Source: Variovorax sp. PAMC26660
GTDB taxonomy: Bacteria > Pseudomonadota > Gammaproteobacteria > Burkholderiales > Burkholderiaceae_C
Assembly: GCF_014302995.1 (NCBI RefSeq)
Contig: NZ_CP060295.1
Coordinates: 5,819,501-5,883,500, forward strand
DNA length: 64,000 bases
Direction of reading: 5' to 3'
Part shown: one piece after another, positions 38,076 through 47,796 of the stretch
Layout: every line of letters begins with the position of its first letter
Position numbering within the stretch: position 1 is the stretch's first letter
The notes under the pieces: generated by a model
What the model was told of the DNA's origin: nothing
Database searches by the model: none
What the model saw: the letters and a program-made list of their open reading frames with translations, nothing else
Program-made: the position numbers and the translations under genes

Positions 38076-39860
38076 ATGGAAATCTCTAAGGCGGAAATCA
38101 TTTCCGCAGCAGCCGCGTCCTCTGGCGCCGGCAATCCCACGCAAGAACTCATGGGCGCTGAAGTGCTGATCAAGGCACTGCAGGCCGAAGGCGTTCAGTA
38201 CGTCTGGGGCTATCCCGGCGGCGCGGTTCTCTACATCTACGACGCGTTCTATAAGCAGGACACCATCCAGCATGTGCTGGTACGCCACGAACAGGCGGCA
38301 GTCCATGCGGCCGACGGCTATGCCCGCGCCACTGGTGAAGTCGGCGTGGCACTGGTCACCTCCGGCCCTGGCCTGACCAATGCCGTCACCGGCATCGCCA
38401 CCGCGTACATGGACTCGATCCCGATGGTGATCATCTCGGGCCAGGTGCCAACGGCTGCCATCGGCCTCGATGCTTTCCAGGAATGCGACACGGTCGGCAT
38501 CACCCGCCCCATCGTCAAGCACAACTTCCTCGTCAAGGATCCGAAGGATCTGGCCATGACGATGAAGAAGGCCTTCCACATCGCACGCAGCGGCCGTCCG
38601 GGCCCGGTGGTGGTGGACGTGCCCAAGGACGTTTCCTTCAAGAAGACGCCTTACGCCGGCTATCCCGACAAGGTCGAGATGCGCTCGTACAACCCGGTGC
38701 GCAAGGGCCACGGCGGCCAGATCCGCAAGGCGCTGCAACTGCTGCTGGCTGCCAAGCGTCCGTACATCTACACCGGCGGCGGCGTGCTGCTGGGCAACGC
38801 CTGCAACGAACTGCGCACGCTGGTCGACATGCTCGGCTACCCGGTCACGAACACGCTGATGGGCCTGGGCGCCTATCCGGCGAGCGACCGCAAGTTCCTC
38901 GGCATGCTGGGCATGCACGGCACCATCGAAGCCAACAACGCGATGCAGAACTGCGACGTGCTGCTCGCCGTGGGCGCGCGCTTCGACGACCGCGTGATCG
39001 GCAACCCCAAGCACTTCGCGCAGAACGAACGCAAGATCATCCACATCGACATTGACCCGTCGAGCATTTCCAAGCGCGTGAAGGTCGACATTCCGATCGT
39101 CGGCGACGTGAAGGACGTGCTCACCGAGTTGATCTCGATGATCCGCGAAAGCACGACCAAGCCCGATGCTGGCGCATTGGCCGACTGGTGGAAGACCATC
39201 GAGGCCTGGCGCTCGCGCGACTGCCTCAAGTACGACCGTGGCAACAACGACGTGATCAAGCCACAGTACGTGGTCGAGACGCTCTGGAACATGACCAAGG
39301 ACGCCGACGTGTACATCACGTCCGACGTGGGCCAGCACCAGATGTGGGCCGCGCAGTACTACCGCTTCGACGAGCCGCGTCGCTGGATCAACTCGGGCGG
39401 CCTGGGCACCATGGGCGTCGGCATTCCGTACGCCATGGGCATCAAGCTCGCCAAGCCCGATTCGGAGGTGTTCACCATCACCGGCGAAGGCTCTGTGCAG
39501 ATGTGCATCCAGGAACTTTCCACCTGCCTGCAATACAACACGCCGATCAAGATCTGCTCGCTGAACAACCGCTACCTGGGCATGGTGCGCCAGTGGCAGG
39601 AGATCGAATACTCCGGCCGCTACAGCCACAGCTACATGGATGCACTGCCCAACTTCGTGAAGCTCGCCGAGGCCTATGGCCACGTCGGCATGCTGATCGA
39701 GCGTCCACAAGACGTGGAGCCCGCGCTGCGCGAAGCACGCAAGCTCAAGGACCGCACGGTGTTCATGGATTTCCGTACCGACCCCACCGAGAACGTGTTC
39801 CCGATGGTGAAGGCCGGCATGGGCATCACCGAGATGCTCCTGGGTTCCGAGGATCTCTGA
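38076..39860 (+). CDS. ilvB: acetolactate synthase large subunit
   Basis: Thiamine-diphosphate enzyme for the first common step of valine, leucine and isoleucine synthesis. The 594-residue protein shows the ThDP glutamate in VLVRHEQAAVHAADGYARATG, the FAD/ThDP middle domain, and the GDG-type metal motif as TGEGSVQMCIQELSTCLQYN with CSLNNRYLGMVRQWQ. Start MEISKAEI has AAGG six bases upstream; an open frame continues upstream to 37734 but is not conserved-looking. It is followed by ilvH, a DUF4282 gene and ilvC. Confidence 0.96.
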   Translation: MEISKAEIISAAAASSGAGNPTQELMGAEVLIKALQAEGVQYVWGYPGGAVLYIYDAFYKQDTIQHVLVRHEQAAVHAADGYARATGEVGVALVTSGPGLTNAVTGIATAYMDSIPMVIISGQVPTAAIGLDAFQECDTVGITRPIVKHNFLVKDPKDLAMTMKKAFHIARSGRPGPVVVDVPKDVSFKKTPYAGYPDKVEMRSYNPVRKGHGGQIRKALQLLLAAKRPYIYTGGGVLLGNACNELRTLVDMLGYPVTNTLMGLGAYPASDRKFLGMLGMHGTIEANNAMQNCDVLLAVGARFDDRVIGNPKHFAQNERKIIHIDIDPSSISKRVKVDIPIVGDVKDVLTELISMIRESTTKPDAGALADWWKTIEAWRSRDCLKYDRGNNDVIKPQYVVETLWNMTKDADVYITSDVGQHQMWAAQYYRFDEPRRWINSGGLGTMGVGIPYAMGIKLAKPDSEVFTITGEGSVQMCIQELSTCLQYNTPIKICSLNNRYLGMVRQWQEIEYSGRYSHSYMDALPNFVKLAEAYGHVGMLIERPQDVEPALREARKLKDRTVFMDFRTDPTENVFPMVKAGMGITEMLLGSEDL

Positions 39861-39924
39861 TCCCGGTTTCCCGTTCGTTCGCTAGTCCGTTCAACTCTTA
39901 CTGACGAATCTATTGCCCGCCAAG

Positions 39925-39946
39925 CCCGCGCATTACCGTGCGCGGG
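39925..39946 (+). other. intercistronic hairpin between ilvB and ilvH
   Basis: CCCGCGCA and TGCGCGGG form a perfect eight-base stem with a TTACCG loop, ending 20 bases before the ilvH ribosome binding site (GAGGAG). No U tract follows. It may be an RNA processing or stability element between the two subunit genes. Confidence 0.5.
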
Positions 39947-39977
39947 GGAGGGCGGCGAAAAGAGGAGTCGCGCAAAC

Positions 39978-40469
39978 ATGAAACACATCATTGCAGTGCT
40001 GCTGGAAAACGAGCCGGGGGCTCTTTCCCGCGTGGTGGGCCTTTTCTCGGCCCGTGGCTACAACATCGAATCGCTGACCGTTGCGCCGACCGAGGACCCG
40101 AGCCTCTCGCGCATGACGATCGTCACTGCCGGTTCCGACGACGTGATCGAGCAGATCACCAAGCACCTGAACCGCCTCATCGAAGTCGTGAAGGTTGTCG
40201 ACCTGACCGAAGGCGCCTACACCGAGCGAGAGCTCATGATGGTGAAGGTGCGTGCGGTGGGCAAGGAGCGCGAAGAAATGATGCGCATGGCCGAGATTTT
40301 TCGAGGCCGGATCATCGACGTGACCGACAAGAGCTACACCATCGAACTCACCGGCGACCACGGCAAGAACGACGCTTTTCTGGAAGCGATCGACCGTAGC
40401 GCTATCCTCGAGACTGTCCGCACCGGTGCCAGCGGCATCGGGCGCGGCGAGCGCATCCTGCGCGTGTAG
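39978..40469 (+). CDS. ilvH: acetolactate synthase small (regulatory) subunit
   Basis: A 163-residue ACT-domain subunit that activates IlvB and gives valine feedback inhibition. The N-terminal ACT domain reads HIIAVLLENEPGALSRVVGLFSARGYNIESLTV, with the ligand-site ENEPGALSR motif; the C-terminal ALS_ss_C domain follows (ERELMMVKVRAVGKEREEMMRMAEIFRGRIIDV). A GAGGAG site lies upstream. Length is typical. Confidence 0.96.
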   Translation: MKHIIAVLLENEPGALSRVVGLFSARGYNIESLTVAPTEDPSLSRMTIVTAGSDDVIEQITKHLNRLIEVVKVVDLTEGAYTERELMMVKVRAVGKEREEMMRMAEIFRGRIIDVTDKSYTIELTGDHGKNDAFLEAIDRSAILETVRTGASGIGRGERILRV

Positions 40470-40524
40470 GGGGTGAAGATCCCCTCAGTTTCATCGTTTA
40501 TCAACACGACATGAGGAGAAGGTA

Positions 40525-40797
40525 ATGCAAGACTTGCTGGGCTTCGACAAGATGGTGACCCCTATCGTCATCCGGGTACTGTATTTCCTGGGATTGATCG
40601 GGGTATTGATTACTGGGGTCGGCGCGCTTTTCAGCGGCGGCCTGAGAGGGGTTCTTACCGGCCTCGCCATTTTGGTTTTCGGCGCGATCATGGTTCGCGT
40701 CTACAGCGAATTGCTGATCCTGCTGTTCCGCATTCACGACAACCTCGTGTCCATCAACCAGCAAATGAAGGACCGGAATTCTTCCGGCCAACTGTGA
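40525..40797 (+). CDS. DUF4282 small membrane protein
   Basis: A 90-residue inner-membrane protein with two membrane helices (IRVLYFLGLIGVLITGVGALF and GVLTGLAILVFGAIMVRVY) and the N-terminal FDKMVTP motif of DUF4282 proteins. A strong ribosome binding site (GAGGAGAAGG) precedes it. It is inserted between ilvH and ilvC, on the same strand with a 55-base gap on the left and 50 on the right. There is no known link of this family to amino acid synthesis. Confidence 0.8.
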   Translation: MQDLLGFDKMVTPIVIRVLYFLGLIGVLITGVGALFSGGLRGVLTGLAILVFGAIMVRVYSELLILLFRIHDNLVSINQQMKDRNSSGQL

Positions 40798-40803
40798 GTG
40801 AAC

Positions 40804-40823
40804 GGCACCCCCCAGGGGGTGCC
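40804..40823 (+). other. intercistronic hairpin before ilvC
   Basis: GGCACCCCC and GGGGGTGCC form a perfect nine-base stem about 24 bases upstream of the ilvC start. No U tract follows (AGAGATTAAATAGG), so full termination is unlikely. It could partly end transcription, protect the ilvC message from decay, or separate ilvC expression from the upstream genes. Confidence 0.55.
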
Positions 40824-40832
40824 AGAGATTAA

Positions 40833-41864
<1,032 letters not shown>

Positions 41865-41902
41865 TCTTGCTGGCAAAGGGTGCTTCGGCACCCGTTTCCC
41901 AA

Positions 41903-41932
41903 GGGCCACCCGTCGCGGTGGCCCTTTTGTTT
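41903..41932 (+). terminator. intrinsic terminator after ilvC
   Basis: Stem GGGCCACC/GGTGGCCC with a CGTCGC loop followed by TTTTGTTT, 38 bases after the ilvC stop. A smaller GGGTGC/GCACCC hairpin precedes it at 41879-41893. It should end the ilv transcript. Confidence 0.85.
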
Positions 41933-41970
41933 GACGGGGGCAAAGCATCCCCTGAACTACACTGCGAACC

Positions 41971-42054
41971 ATGCGACTCACAGATCAAGATGCTATCGAA
42001 TGGATAGCTGACCGCGCAGTGCCCATGAGGGACGGAGGCAAATTCAATGCATGA
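41971..42054 (+). CDS. possible 27-residue upstream ORF of pssA
   Basis: A short frame (MRLTDQDAIEWIADRAVPMR and seven more residues) whose stop overlaps the pssA start region by eight bases. GGACGGAGG inside it is the ribosome binding site of pssA. Codon use includes an ATA, unlike neighbours, and no ribosome binding site precedes it. It may be a regulatory upstream ORF coupled to pssA or simply chance. Confidence 0.2.
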   Translation: MRLTDQDAIEWIADRAVPMRDGGKFNA

Positions 42055-42871
42055 CGATACGGTTCCCGACGTGGTGCAGCCGCGCAAACGCCGCAAGGGC
42101 ATCTACATCCTGCCGAACCTGTTCACGCTGGCGGCGTTGTTCGGCGGTTTCTACTCGGTCGTGATGGCCATGAACGCGCGCTTCGATCTCGCAGCGCTCG
42201 GCGTGTTCGCCGCGATGATTCTCGACAGCCTCGATGGCCGCGTCGCACGCATGACCAACACGCAAAGCGCGTTCGGCGAGCAGATGGATTCGCTGTCCGA
42301 CATGGTGTCGTTCGGCGCCGCGCCTGCGCTGATCGCCTACGAGTGGTCGCTCAAGGGCCTCGGCCGCTGGGGCTGGATTGCGGCCTTCGTGTACTGCGCC
42401 TGCGCAGCACTGCGGCTGGCGCGTTTCAACGTCAACACCAGCGTGGTCGACAAGCGCTGGTTCCAGGGCTTGCCGTCGCCTGCGGCTGCGGCGCTGGTGG
42501 CCGGGTTCATCTGGCTGGTGGACGAGTGGGGCAAGCGTGGCGGCGAGGTGCTGTATCTCTCGTGGACGCAGATCACCTGGGTCACATTCGGATTCACGCT
42601 CTATGCGGGCCTGACGATGGTGACCAATGCGCCGTTCTACAGCTTCAAGGACATCCAGATGAAGAAGAGCGTGCCCTTTGCGGCGATCGTGCTGATCGCG
42701 CTCGGCATCGCTGTCATCAACATCCATCCGCCGACGGTGCTGTTCAGCCTCTTCGTGATCTATGGCCTGAGCGGCTATGTGGTCTATGGTTGGCGCAAGG
42801 CCAAGGGCCAGCCAGCCAGCGTGATCAGCACATCGACCGAAGAGCCCGACGAGCGCGGCCTGCACAACTGA
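42047..42871 (+). CDS. pssA: CDP-diacylglycerol-serine O-phosphatidyltransferase
   Basis: Inner-membrane enzyme that makes phosphatidylserine, the precursor of phosphatidylethanolamine. The CDP-alcohol phosphotransferase motif is DSLDGRVARMTNTQSAFGEQMDSLSD (in parts, residues 60-85), with all acidic residues of D-G-x2-A-R-x8-G-x3-D-x3-D. About seven membrane helices are predicted in 274 residues. GGACGGAGG precedes the ATG. It stands between ilvC and the leucine leader. Confidence 0.95.
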   Translation: MHDDTVPDVVQPRKRRKGIYILPNLFTLAALFGGFYSVVMAMNARFDLAALGVFAAMILDSLDGRVARMTNTQSAFGEQMDSLSDMVSFGAAPALIAYEWSLKGLGRWGWIAAFVYCACAALRLARFNVNTSVVDKRWFQGLPSPAAAALVAGFIWLVDEWGKRGGEVLYLSWTQITWVTFGFTLYAGLTMVTNAPFYSFKDIQMKKSVPFAAIVLIALGIAVINIHPPTVLFSLFVIYGLSGYVVYGWRKAKGQPASVISTSTEEPDERGLHN

Positions 42872-42926
42872 CCAAGCCGATGGGCCTTCCCAGGCCCGCA
42901 AAGGCTGTGCTACATTCGCAACCCTC

Positions 42927-42983
42927 ATGACCAAGATTTCGCTGCTGGCCCTACTAGCCCTCCCTCACGGGCGGAGACGGTAG
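42927..42983 (+). CDS. leuL: leucine operon leader peptide
   Basis: An 18-residue frame, MTKISLLALLALPHGRRR, whose codons include CTG CTG, CTA CTA and CTC within eight positions. CTA is rare in this high-GC genome, as in the Escherichia coli leu leader. It is followed 22 bases later by an intrinsic terminator and then by leuA. Ribosome stalling here would signal low leucyl-tRNA. The gene symbol is used by analogy. Confidence 0.75.
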   Translation: MTKISLLALLALPHGRRR

Positions 42984-43041
42984 CGCACGCGCAAATCCCT
43001 CACCACGGCCCGTTCGCACCAGCAACGGGCCGTTTGTTTTT
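42967..43041 (+). promoter_or_regulatory. leucine attenuator with terminator and competing antiterminator
   Basis: The terminator is a perfect ten-base stem ACGGCCCGTT (43005-43014)/AACGGGCCGT (43024-43033) followed by TTGTTTTT. Upstream ACGGGC at 42967-42972, inside the leader peptide frame, can pair with GCCCGT at 43008-43013 and so disrupt the terminator. A ribosome stalled on the Leu codons leaves ACGGGC free; one reaching the stop covers it. This is the logic of classical attenuation; the pairing is read from sequence, the regulation is inference. Confidence 0.75.
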
Positions 43042-43082
43042 GGGGTTGCTGGTTGATTACCAACCATCACAGAGAAATCGAC

Positions 43083-44786
43083 ATGCTCAAGCAACCTCAA
43101 GCCAAATACCGCGCATTCGCCCCGATCGGCCTCAAGGACCGCACCTGGCCCGATGCCGTGCTGACCAAGGCCCCGATCTGGCTGTCGACCGACCTGCGTG
43201 ATGGCAACCAGGCCCTGGTCGAGCCGATGGACATCGCTCGCAAGATGCGGATGTTTGAAACCTTGGTGGCCATCGGCTTCAAGGAAATCGAAGTCGGCTT
43301 TCCTTCCGCTTCCCAGGTTGAATTCGACTTCGTGCGCAAGCTCATCGAAGAAGATCGCATTCCCGACGACGTGACGATCCAGGTGTTGACGCAGGCGCGC
43401 GACCACCTCATTGCCCGCACCTTCGAGGCACTGCAAGGCGCCCCACGCGCCATCGTTCACCTCTACAACGCGGTGGCCCCCGTGATGCGCCGCGTGGTGC
43501 TCGGCATGAACGAAGACCAGATCGTCGAACTCGCCAGCAGCCATGCGCGCATGTTCAACGACTTCGCCGCGAAGCAGCCGGGCACGCAGTGGACCTTCCA
43601 GTATTCGCCTGAAATGTTCTCGGGCACCGACGTCGTGTTTTCCAAGCGCGTGGTCGACGCGGTCACCGAAGTCTGGGCGCCGACGCCGCAGCGCAAGTGC
43701 ATCGTCAATTTGCCCACGACGGTCGAGCATTCCACGCCGAATATCTTTGCCGACATGATCGAGTGGATGCATCGCAACCTCGCGCGCCGCGATTCGATCA
43801 TTCTGTGCGTGCACCCGCACAACGACCGCGGCACCGGCACTGCTGCCGGCGAGCTGGCGTTGATGGCCGGTGCAGAGCGTATCGAAGGCTGCCTCTTCGG
43901 CAACGGTGAGCGCACCGGCAACCTCGACCTCGTGAACGTCGCGCTCAATCTCTACACGCAAGGCGTGTCGCCGGAACTCGATTTCTCGAACATCGACGAG
44001 ATCCGCGCCACGGTCGAGCACTGCAACCAGATCCCGGTGCATCCGCGCCATCCGTACGTGGGGGACCTTGTCTACACCTCGTTCTCGGGTTCGCACCAGG
44101 ACGCGATCAAGAAGGCCTTTGCAGCACGCAAGGAAGGCGACATCTGGGACATGCCCTATCTCCCGATCGACCCGAAGGACGTGGGGCGCAGCTACGAAGC
44201 CGTGATTCGCGTCAACAGCCAGTCGGGCAAGGGCGGCATGGCTTACCTGCTCGAGAGCGAATACGGCATCGAGATGCCGCGCCGCCTGCAGATGGAATTC
44301 ATGCAGACCGTGCAGCGCGTGATGGACGTGGCCGGCAAGGAGCTCACGGCAGCAGACCTTTGGGATCTCTTCGTGCGCGAATACGGCATCGACTCGGCCC
44401 ACTCGCTGCAGCATCGCGTGATCGAGGAAGAGGGCGAGGGCGCCAATGCCTCCGTGGTTCTGCGTGGCGACCTGCCCTGGGATGGCGAAATCCGCGCCGT
44501 CGAAGGCCGTGGCAACGGGCCGATCGATGCCTTCACGCAGGCGTTGAGCAAGGCCACGGGCCACACGGTGCGCGTGATGGACTATCACCAGCACGCCATC
44601 GGCGCCGGTGCCGACGCGAAATCGGTGGCGTACCTCGAACTGCGGATCGATGAAACGCAGACCCTGTTCGGTGTGGGCATTGACGCGAATGTGATCTCGG
44701 CATCGCTCAAGGCCATCCTCTCGGGTGTGGAGCGGGCACGGAGCCGGGGCGCGCACAGCGCACAATCGACGGCTGAAGTCGCCTGA
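43083..44786 (+). CDS. leuA: 2-isopropylmalate synthase, type II (long form)
   Basis: Condenses 2-ketoisovalerate and acetyl-CoA, the first step of leucine synthesis. The 567-residue protein belongs to the long subfamily found in actinobacteria and fungi, shown by the N-terminal [40 protein letters not shown] (in parts). Metal ligands are in STDLRDGNQ and [11 protein letters not shown]; a C-terminal regulatory LeuA dimer domain follows residue 440. ATG 43083 is preferred to a TTG at 43053. It lies behind a leucine attenuator and 51 bases before a second, type I enzyme. Confidence 0.94.
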   Translation: MLKQPQAKYRAFAPIGLKDRTWPDAVLTKAPIWLSTDLRDGNQALVEPMDIARKMRMFETLVAIGFKEIEVGFPSASQVEFDFVRKLIEEDRIPDDVTIQVLTQARDHLIARTFEALQGAPRAIVHLYNAVAPVMRRVVLGMNEDQIVELASSHARMFNDFAAKQPGTQWTFQYSPEMFSGTDVVFSKRVVDAVTEVWAPTPQRKCIVNLPTTVEHSTPNIFADMIEWMHRNLARRDSIILCVHPHNDRGTGTAAGELALMAGAERIEGCLFGNGERTGNLDLVNVALNLYTQGVSPELDFSNIDEIRATVEHCNQIPVHPRHPYVGDLVYTSFSGSHQDAIKKAFAARKEGDIWDMPYLPIDPKDVGRSYEAVIRVNSQSGKGGMAYLLESEYGIEMPRRLQMEFMQTVQRVMDVAGKELTAADLWDLFVREYGIDSAHSLQHRVIEEEGEGANASVVLRGDLPWDGEIRAVEGRGNGPIDAFTQALSKATGHTVRVMDYHQHAIGAGADAKSVAYLELRIDETQTLFGVGIDANVISASLKAILSGVERARSRGAHSAQSTAEVA

Positions 44787-44837
44787 CGCGGCCCTTCGCC
44801 GGGTGCGCAAGGTGGGAACGAACAAAGGAAATTCACG

Positions 44838-46376
44838 ATGACTGACCAACTCATAATTTTCGACACCACCTTGCGCGACGGCGAGCAATCGCCTGGCGCC
44901 TCGATGACGCGCGACGAGAAGATGCGCATTGCCAAGCAGCTGGAACGGCTCAAGGTCGATGTCATCGAAGCCGGCTTCCCGGCCAGCTCGAACGGCGATT
45001 TCGAGGCCGTCAAGGCGATTGCCAATGCGATCAAGGACGCCACCGTGTGCGGCCTTTCGCGCGCCAACGACCGCGACATCTCGCGCGCGGCGGAGGCCTT
45101 GAAGGGCGCGGCGCGCGGCCGCATCCACACTTTCATCGCGACTTCACCGTTGCACATGGAAAAGAAGCTGCGCATGTCGCCCGACGAAGTGCATGAGCAG
45201 GCCAAGCTGGCCGTGCGTTTTGCGCGCAACCTGGTGGCCGACGTGGAGTTCAGCCCCGAAGACGGCTATCGCAGCGACCCGGACTTTCTCTGCCGCGTGA
45301 TCGAAACCGTGATCAACGAAGGCGCCACCACCATCAACGTGCCCGACACCGTCGGCTACGCGATTCCCGAGCTCTACGGCAACTTCATCAAGATGCTGCG
45401 CGAGCGCGTGCCCAACAGCGACAAGGCGATCTGGTCGGTGCATTGCCACAACGACCTGGGCATGGCGGTGGCGAACTCGCTGGCCGGCGTGAAGATCGGC
45501 GGCGCGCGGCAGGTGGAATGCACCATCAATGGCCTGGGTGAACGCGCGGGCAACTGCTCGCTCGAAGAAGTCGTCATGGCCGTCAAGACCCGCAGGGACT
45601 ATTTCGAGCTCGACCTCAACATCGATACCCAGCACATCGTGGCCGCGAGCCGCATGGTGAGCCAGACCACCGGCTTCGTCGTGCAGCCCAACAAGGCAGT
45701 CGTGGGGGCCAACGCCTTCGCGCATGCCTCTGGCATCCACCAGGATGGCGTGCTCAAGGCGCGCGACACCTACGAGATCATGCGGGCCGAAGACGTGGGC
45801 TGGGCCGCCAACAAGATCGTGCTGGGCAAGCTCAGTGGCCGCAACGCCTTCAAGCAGCGCCTGAACGAGCTGGGCGTGACCATGGGCAGCGAGGCCGACA
45901 TCAATGCAGCGTTTTCGCGCTTCAAGGAGTTGGCCGACCGAAAATCCGAAATTTTTGACGAAGACATCCTCGCGCTCGTCAGCGCGGAAGAGCTGTCGAA
46001 CGTTGGTGAGCAGTTTGCTTTTGTCTCTCTTTCCCAGCACAGCGAAACCGGCGAGCGCCCCCAGGCGAAGGTCGTTTTCACCGTCCAGGGCAAGGAAGTG
46101 ACCGGCGAGTCCGACGGGAATGGCCCGGTTGATGCTTCCCTCAAGGCGATCGAGTCGCACGTCAAAAGCGGCGCCGAGATGGTTCTTTACTCTGTAAACG
46201 CCATCAGTGGCTCGACGGAAAGCCAGGGAGAAGTTACAGTCCGGTTACAAAACGCAGGGCGGGTGGTCAACGGTGTGGGTGCAGACCCAGACATCGTGGT
46301 CGCTTCGGCAAAGGCTTATTTGAGTGCGCTCAACAAGTTACAGAGCCAAGCTGAGAGAGTTGCAGCGCAAGGTTAG
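44838..46376 (+). CDS. leuA: 2-isopropylmalate synthase, type I
   Basis: A 512-residue enzyme of the Escherichia coli-like subfamily, distinct from the upstream long form. [18 protein letters not shown] gives the catalytic arginine and metal Asp, [17 protein letters not shown] the HxH metal ligands, and [17 protein letters not shown] the acetyl-CoA loop. The C-terminal allosteric domain with [14 protein letters not shown] and a [20 protein letters not shown] tail binds leucine in relatives. AAAGGAA precedes the ATG. Citramalate synthase activity cannot be excluded by sequence alone. Confidence 0.94.
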   Translation: MTDQLIIFDTTLRDGEQSPGASMTRDEKMRIAKQLERLKVDVIEAGFPASSNGDFEAVKAIANAIKDATVCGLSRANDRDISRAAEALKGAARGRIHTFIATSPLHMEKKLRMSPDEVHEQAKLAVRFARNLVADVEFSPEDGYRSDPDFLCRVIETVINEGATTINVPDTVGYAIPELYGNFIKMLRERVPNSDKAIWSVHCHNDLGMAVANSLAGVKIGGARQVECTINGLGERAGNCSLEEVVMAVKTRRDYFELDLNIDTQHIVAASRMVSQTTGFVVQPNKAVVGANAFAHASGIHQDGVLKARDTYEIMRAEDVGWAANKIVLGKLSGRNAFKQRLNELGVTMGSEADINAAFSRFKELADRKSEIFDEDILALVSAEELSNVGEQFAFVSLSQHSETGERPQAKVVFTVQGKEVTGESDGNGPVDASLKAIESHVKSGAEMVLYSVNAISGSTESQGEVTVRLQNAGRVVNGVGADPDIVVASAKAYLSALNKLQSQAERVAAQG

Positions 46377-46430
46377 GTTTTCAGGCGTTCCTTGGTATTC
46401 GATTGAAGAAGAGGATGCAAGTAACTGATA

Positions 46431-46459
46431 TTGCGTGTCTTTTTTGATTTCGATACACT
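46431..46459 (+). promoter_or_regulatory. sigma-70-type promoter of the PBP7-like gene
   Basis: TTGCGT and TACACT separated by exactly 17 bases, about 35 bases upstream of the ATG at 46494. The boxes match three and four of six consensus positions. The surrounding gap is AT-rich, as expected for a promoter. Confidence 0.5.
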
Positions 46460-46493
46460 GCGGTTCTCGTTTGTCGCCGCTGGAGATTTATTA

Positions 46494-47714
46494 ATGCCTG
46501 AAGCCCGTCTCCGCCGAGTTTCCAGCCAGCGGTTTCTACCCGCGTTCAAATTCATCGCCGTCGCGCTCTGCGCCACGGCGTTTTTGCTGCCTGGCGCCCA
46601 GGCTGCGAAGAAAGAAAAACCCGTCGCCGCCAAGACTGCCGTCGCCAAGAAGGCGAAGGGTCCGGTGCCGGTCGAAGTCAAGCGCACTGCGTCGTCCAAG
46701 GCTGCGCGTGGCGCTACGGCCGTCGTCGCCAAGCGCGGTGGCCGCGCCGAGAAGGCCGAAAGAGCAGAAAAAGTCGTTCGTGGTGGCCGCAATGTGGTCG
46801 CCACCATCCACAAGAAGAACGGCAAGACCGTGGTGGCCGTGCAGCGCCGCTCGGTCGTTCGCGTCGAGGCGCCTCCCCGTCAGTCTTTCGGCCAGATGGC
46901 CGGCTTGCATGGCACCGATGATGTGCTCGACCTGAAGTCGAGCGTCGCGCTGGTGATCGACCAGGACACGCACGAAGTGCTGTTCAGCAAGAACGACCAC
47001 GCCGTGCTGCCGATTGCATCGCTCACCAAGCTGATGACCGGCCTGCTCATCAGCGAAGCCCATCTGCCGAACGAAGAGCTGATCACCATCACCCAGGACG
47101 ACGTCGATACCGAAAAGCGCAGCAGCTCGCGCCTGACGGTCGGCACCACGTTGTCGCGCGGCGAACTGCTGCATCTGGCGCTGATGTCGAGCGAAAACCG
47201 TGCTGCGCACGCGCTGGGCCGTACCTACCCGGGCGGCCTGGCGACCTTCGTGAGCATCATGAATGCCAAGGCCAAGATGCTCGGCATGAAGGACACGCGC
47301 TACGTGGAACCCACTGGCCTGTCGAGCCGTAACCAGTCGAGCGCGCAAGACCTGGCGCTGCTGGTCAATGCCGCTTACTCCGATGCCACGGTGCGTTCGC
47401 TTTCCACGTCGCCTGAGTACCAGGTCGAGGTCGGCAACCGCGTGCTGCAGTTCAACACCACCAACCGCCTCGTGAAGAGCCCGGATTGGGAAATCGGCGT
47501 GCAGAAGACGGGCTACATCTCCGAAGCCGGCCAATGCCTCGTGATGCAGGCCAAGGTCGCCGGGCGCAAGCTGATCATGGTGTTCCTCGATTCGGCCGGC
47601 AAGTTCAGCCGAATTGCCGATGCGGAGCGTGTGCGCCGCTGGGTCGAGGCCACGCATGGCGTGGGTTCGCCGGCGGTTTCCTCCCGCAACGCCAGCTTCC
47701 AGGTTGCTGGTTGA
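46494..47714 (+). CDS. pbpG: D-alanyl-D-alanine endopeptidase/carboxypeptidase (PBP7-like)
   Basis: Penicillin-binding peptidase that trims or cleaves peptidoglycan crosslinks in the periplasm. After a signal peptide (residues 1-37) comes an unusually long Lys/Ala/Arg-rich region to about residue 125, which may bind the cell wall or nucleic acid by charge. The peptidase domain has SLTK at 176-179, SEN at 233-235 and KTG in GVQKTGYISEAG near 340, the three motifs of the class. GGAG precedes ATG 46494. A strong terminator follows the gene. Confidence 0.92.
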   Translation: MPEARLRRVSSQRFLPAFKFIAVALCATAFLLPGAQAAKKEKPVAAKTAVAKKAKGPVPVEVKRTASSKAARGATAVVAKRGGRAEKAERAEKVVRGGRNVVATIHKKNGKTVVAVQRRSVVRVEAPPRQSFGQMAGLHGTDDVLDLKSSVALVIDQDTHEVLFSKNDHAVLPIASLTKLMTGLLISEAHLPNEELITITQDDVDTEKRSSSRLTVGTTLSRGELLHLALMSSENRAAHALGRTYPGGLATFVSIMNAKAKMLGMKDTRYVEPTGLSSRNQSSAQDLALLVNAAYSDATVRSLSTSPEYQVEVGNRVLQFNTTNRLVKSPDWEIGVQKTGYISEAGQCLVMQAKVAGRKLIMVFLDSAGKFSRIADAERVRRWVEATHGVGSPAVSSRNASFQVAG

Positions 47715-47732
47715 GAGACGTTCGGAAGAAAT

Positions 47733-47759
47733 AAAAAGGCCCGCGATGCGGGCCTTTTT
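47733..47759. terminator. bidirectional intrinsic terminator
   Basis: Perfect twelve-base stem AAAAAGGCCCGC/GCGGGCCTTTTT with a GAT loop, between the convergent pbpG and IclR genes. The A and T runs make it able to stop transcription on either strand. Confidence 0.92.
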
Positions 47760-47796
47760 ATTTGCTTGACCGGATGGCCCTTGTCGAAGGGGTCGA

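Noticed and set aside
38013..39710. Long minus-strand frame opposite ilvB
   Set aside because: Antisense shadow of a well-conserved enzyme; no domain features.
39925..39946. Hairpin between ilvB and ilvH as a terminator
   Set aside because: Strong stem but no U tract and ilvH needs to be expressed with ilvB; kept only as an intercistronic structure.
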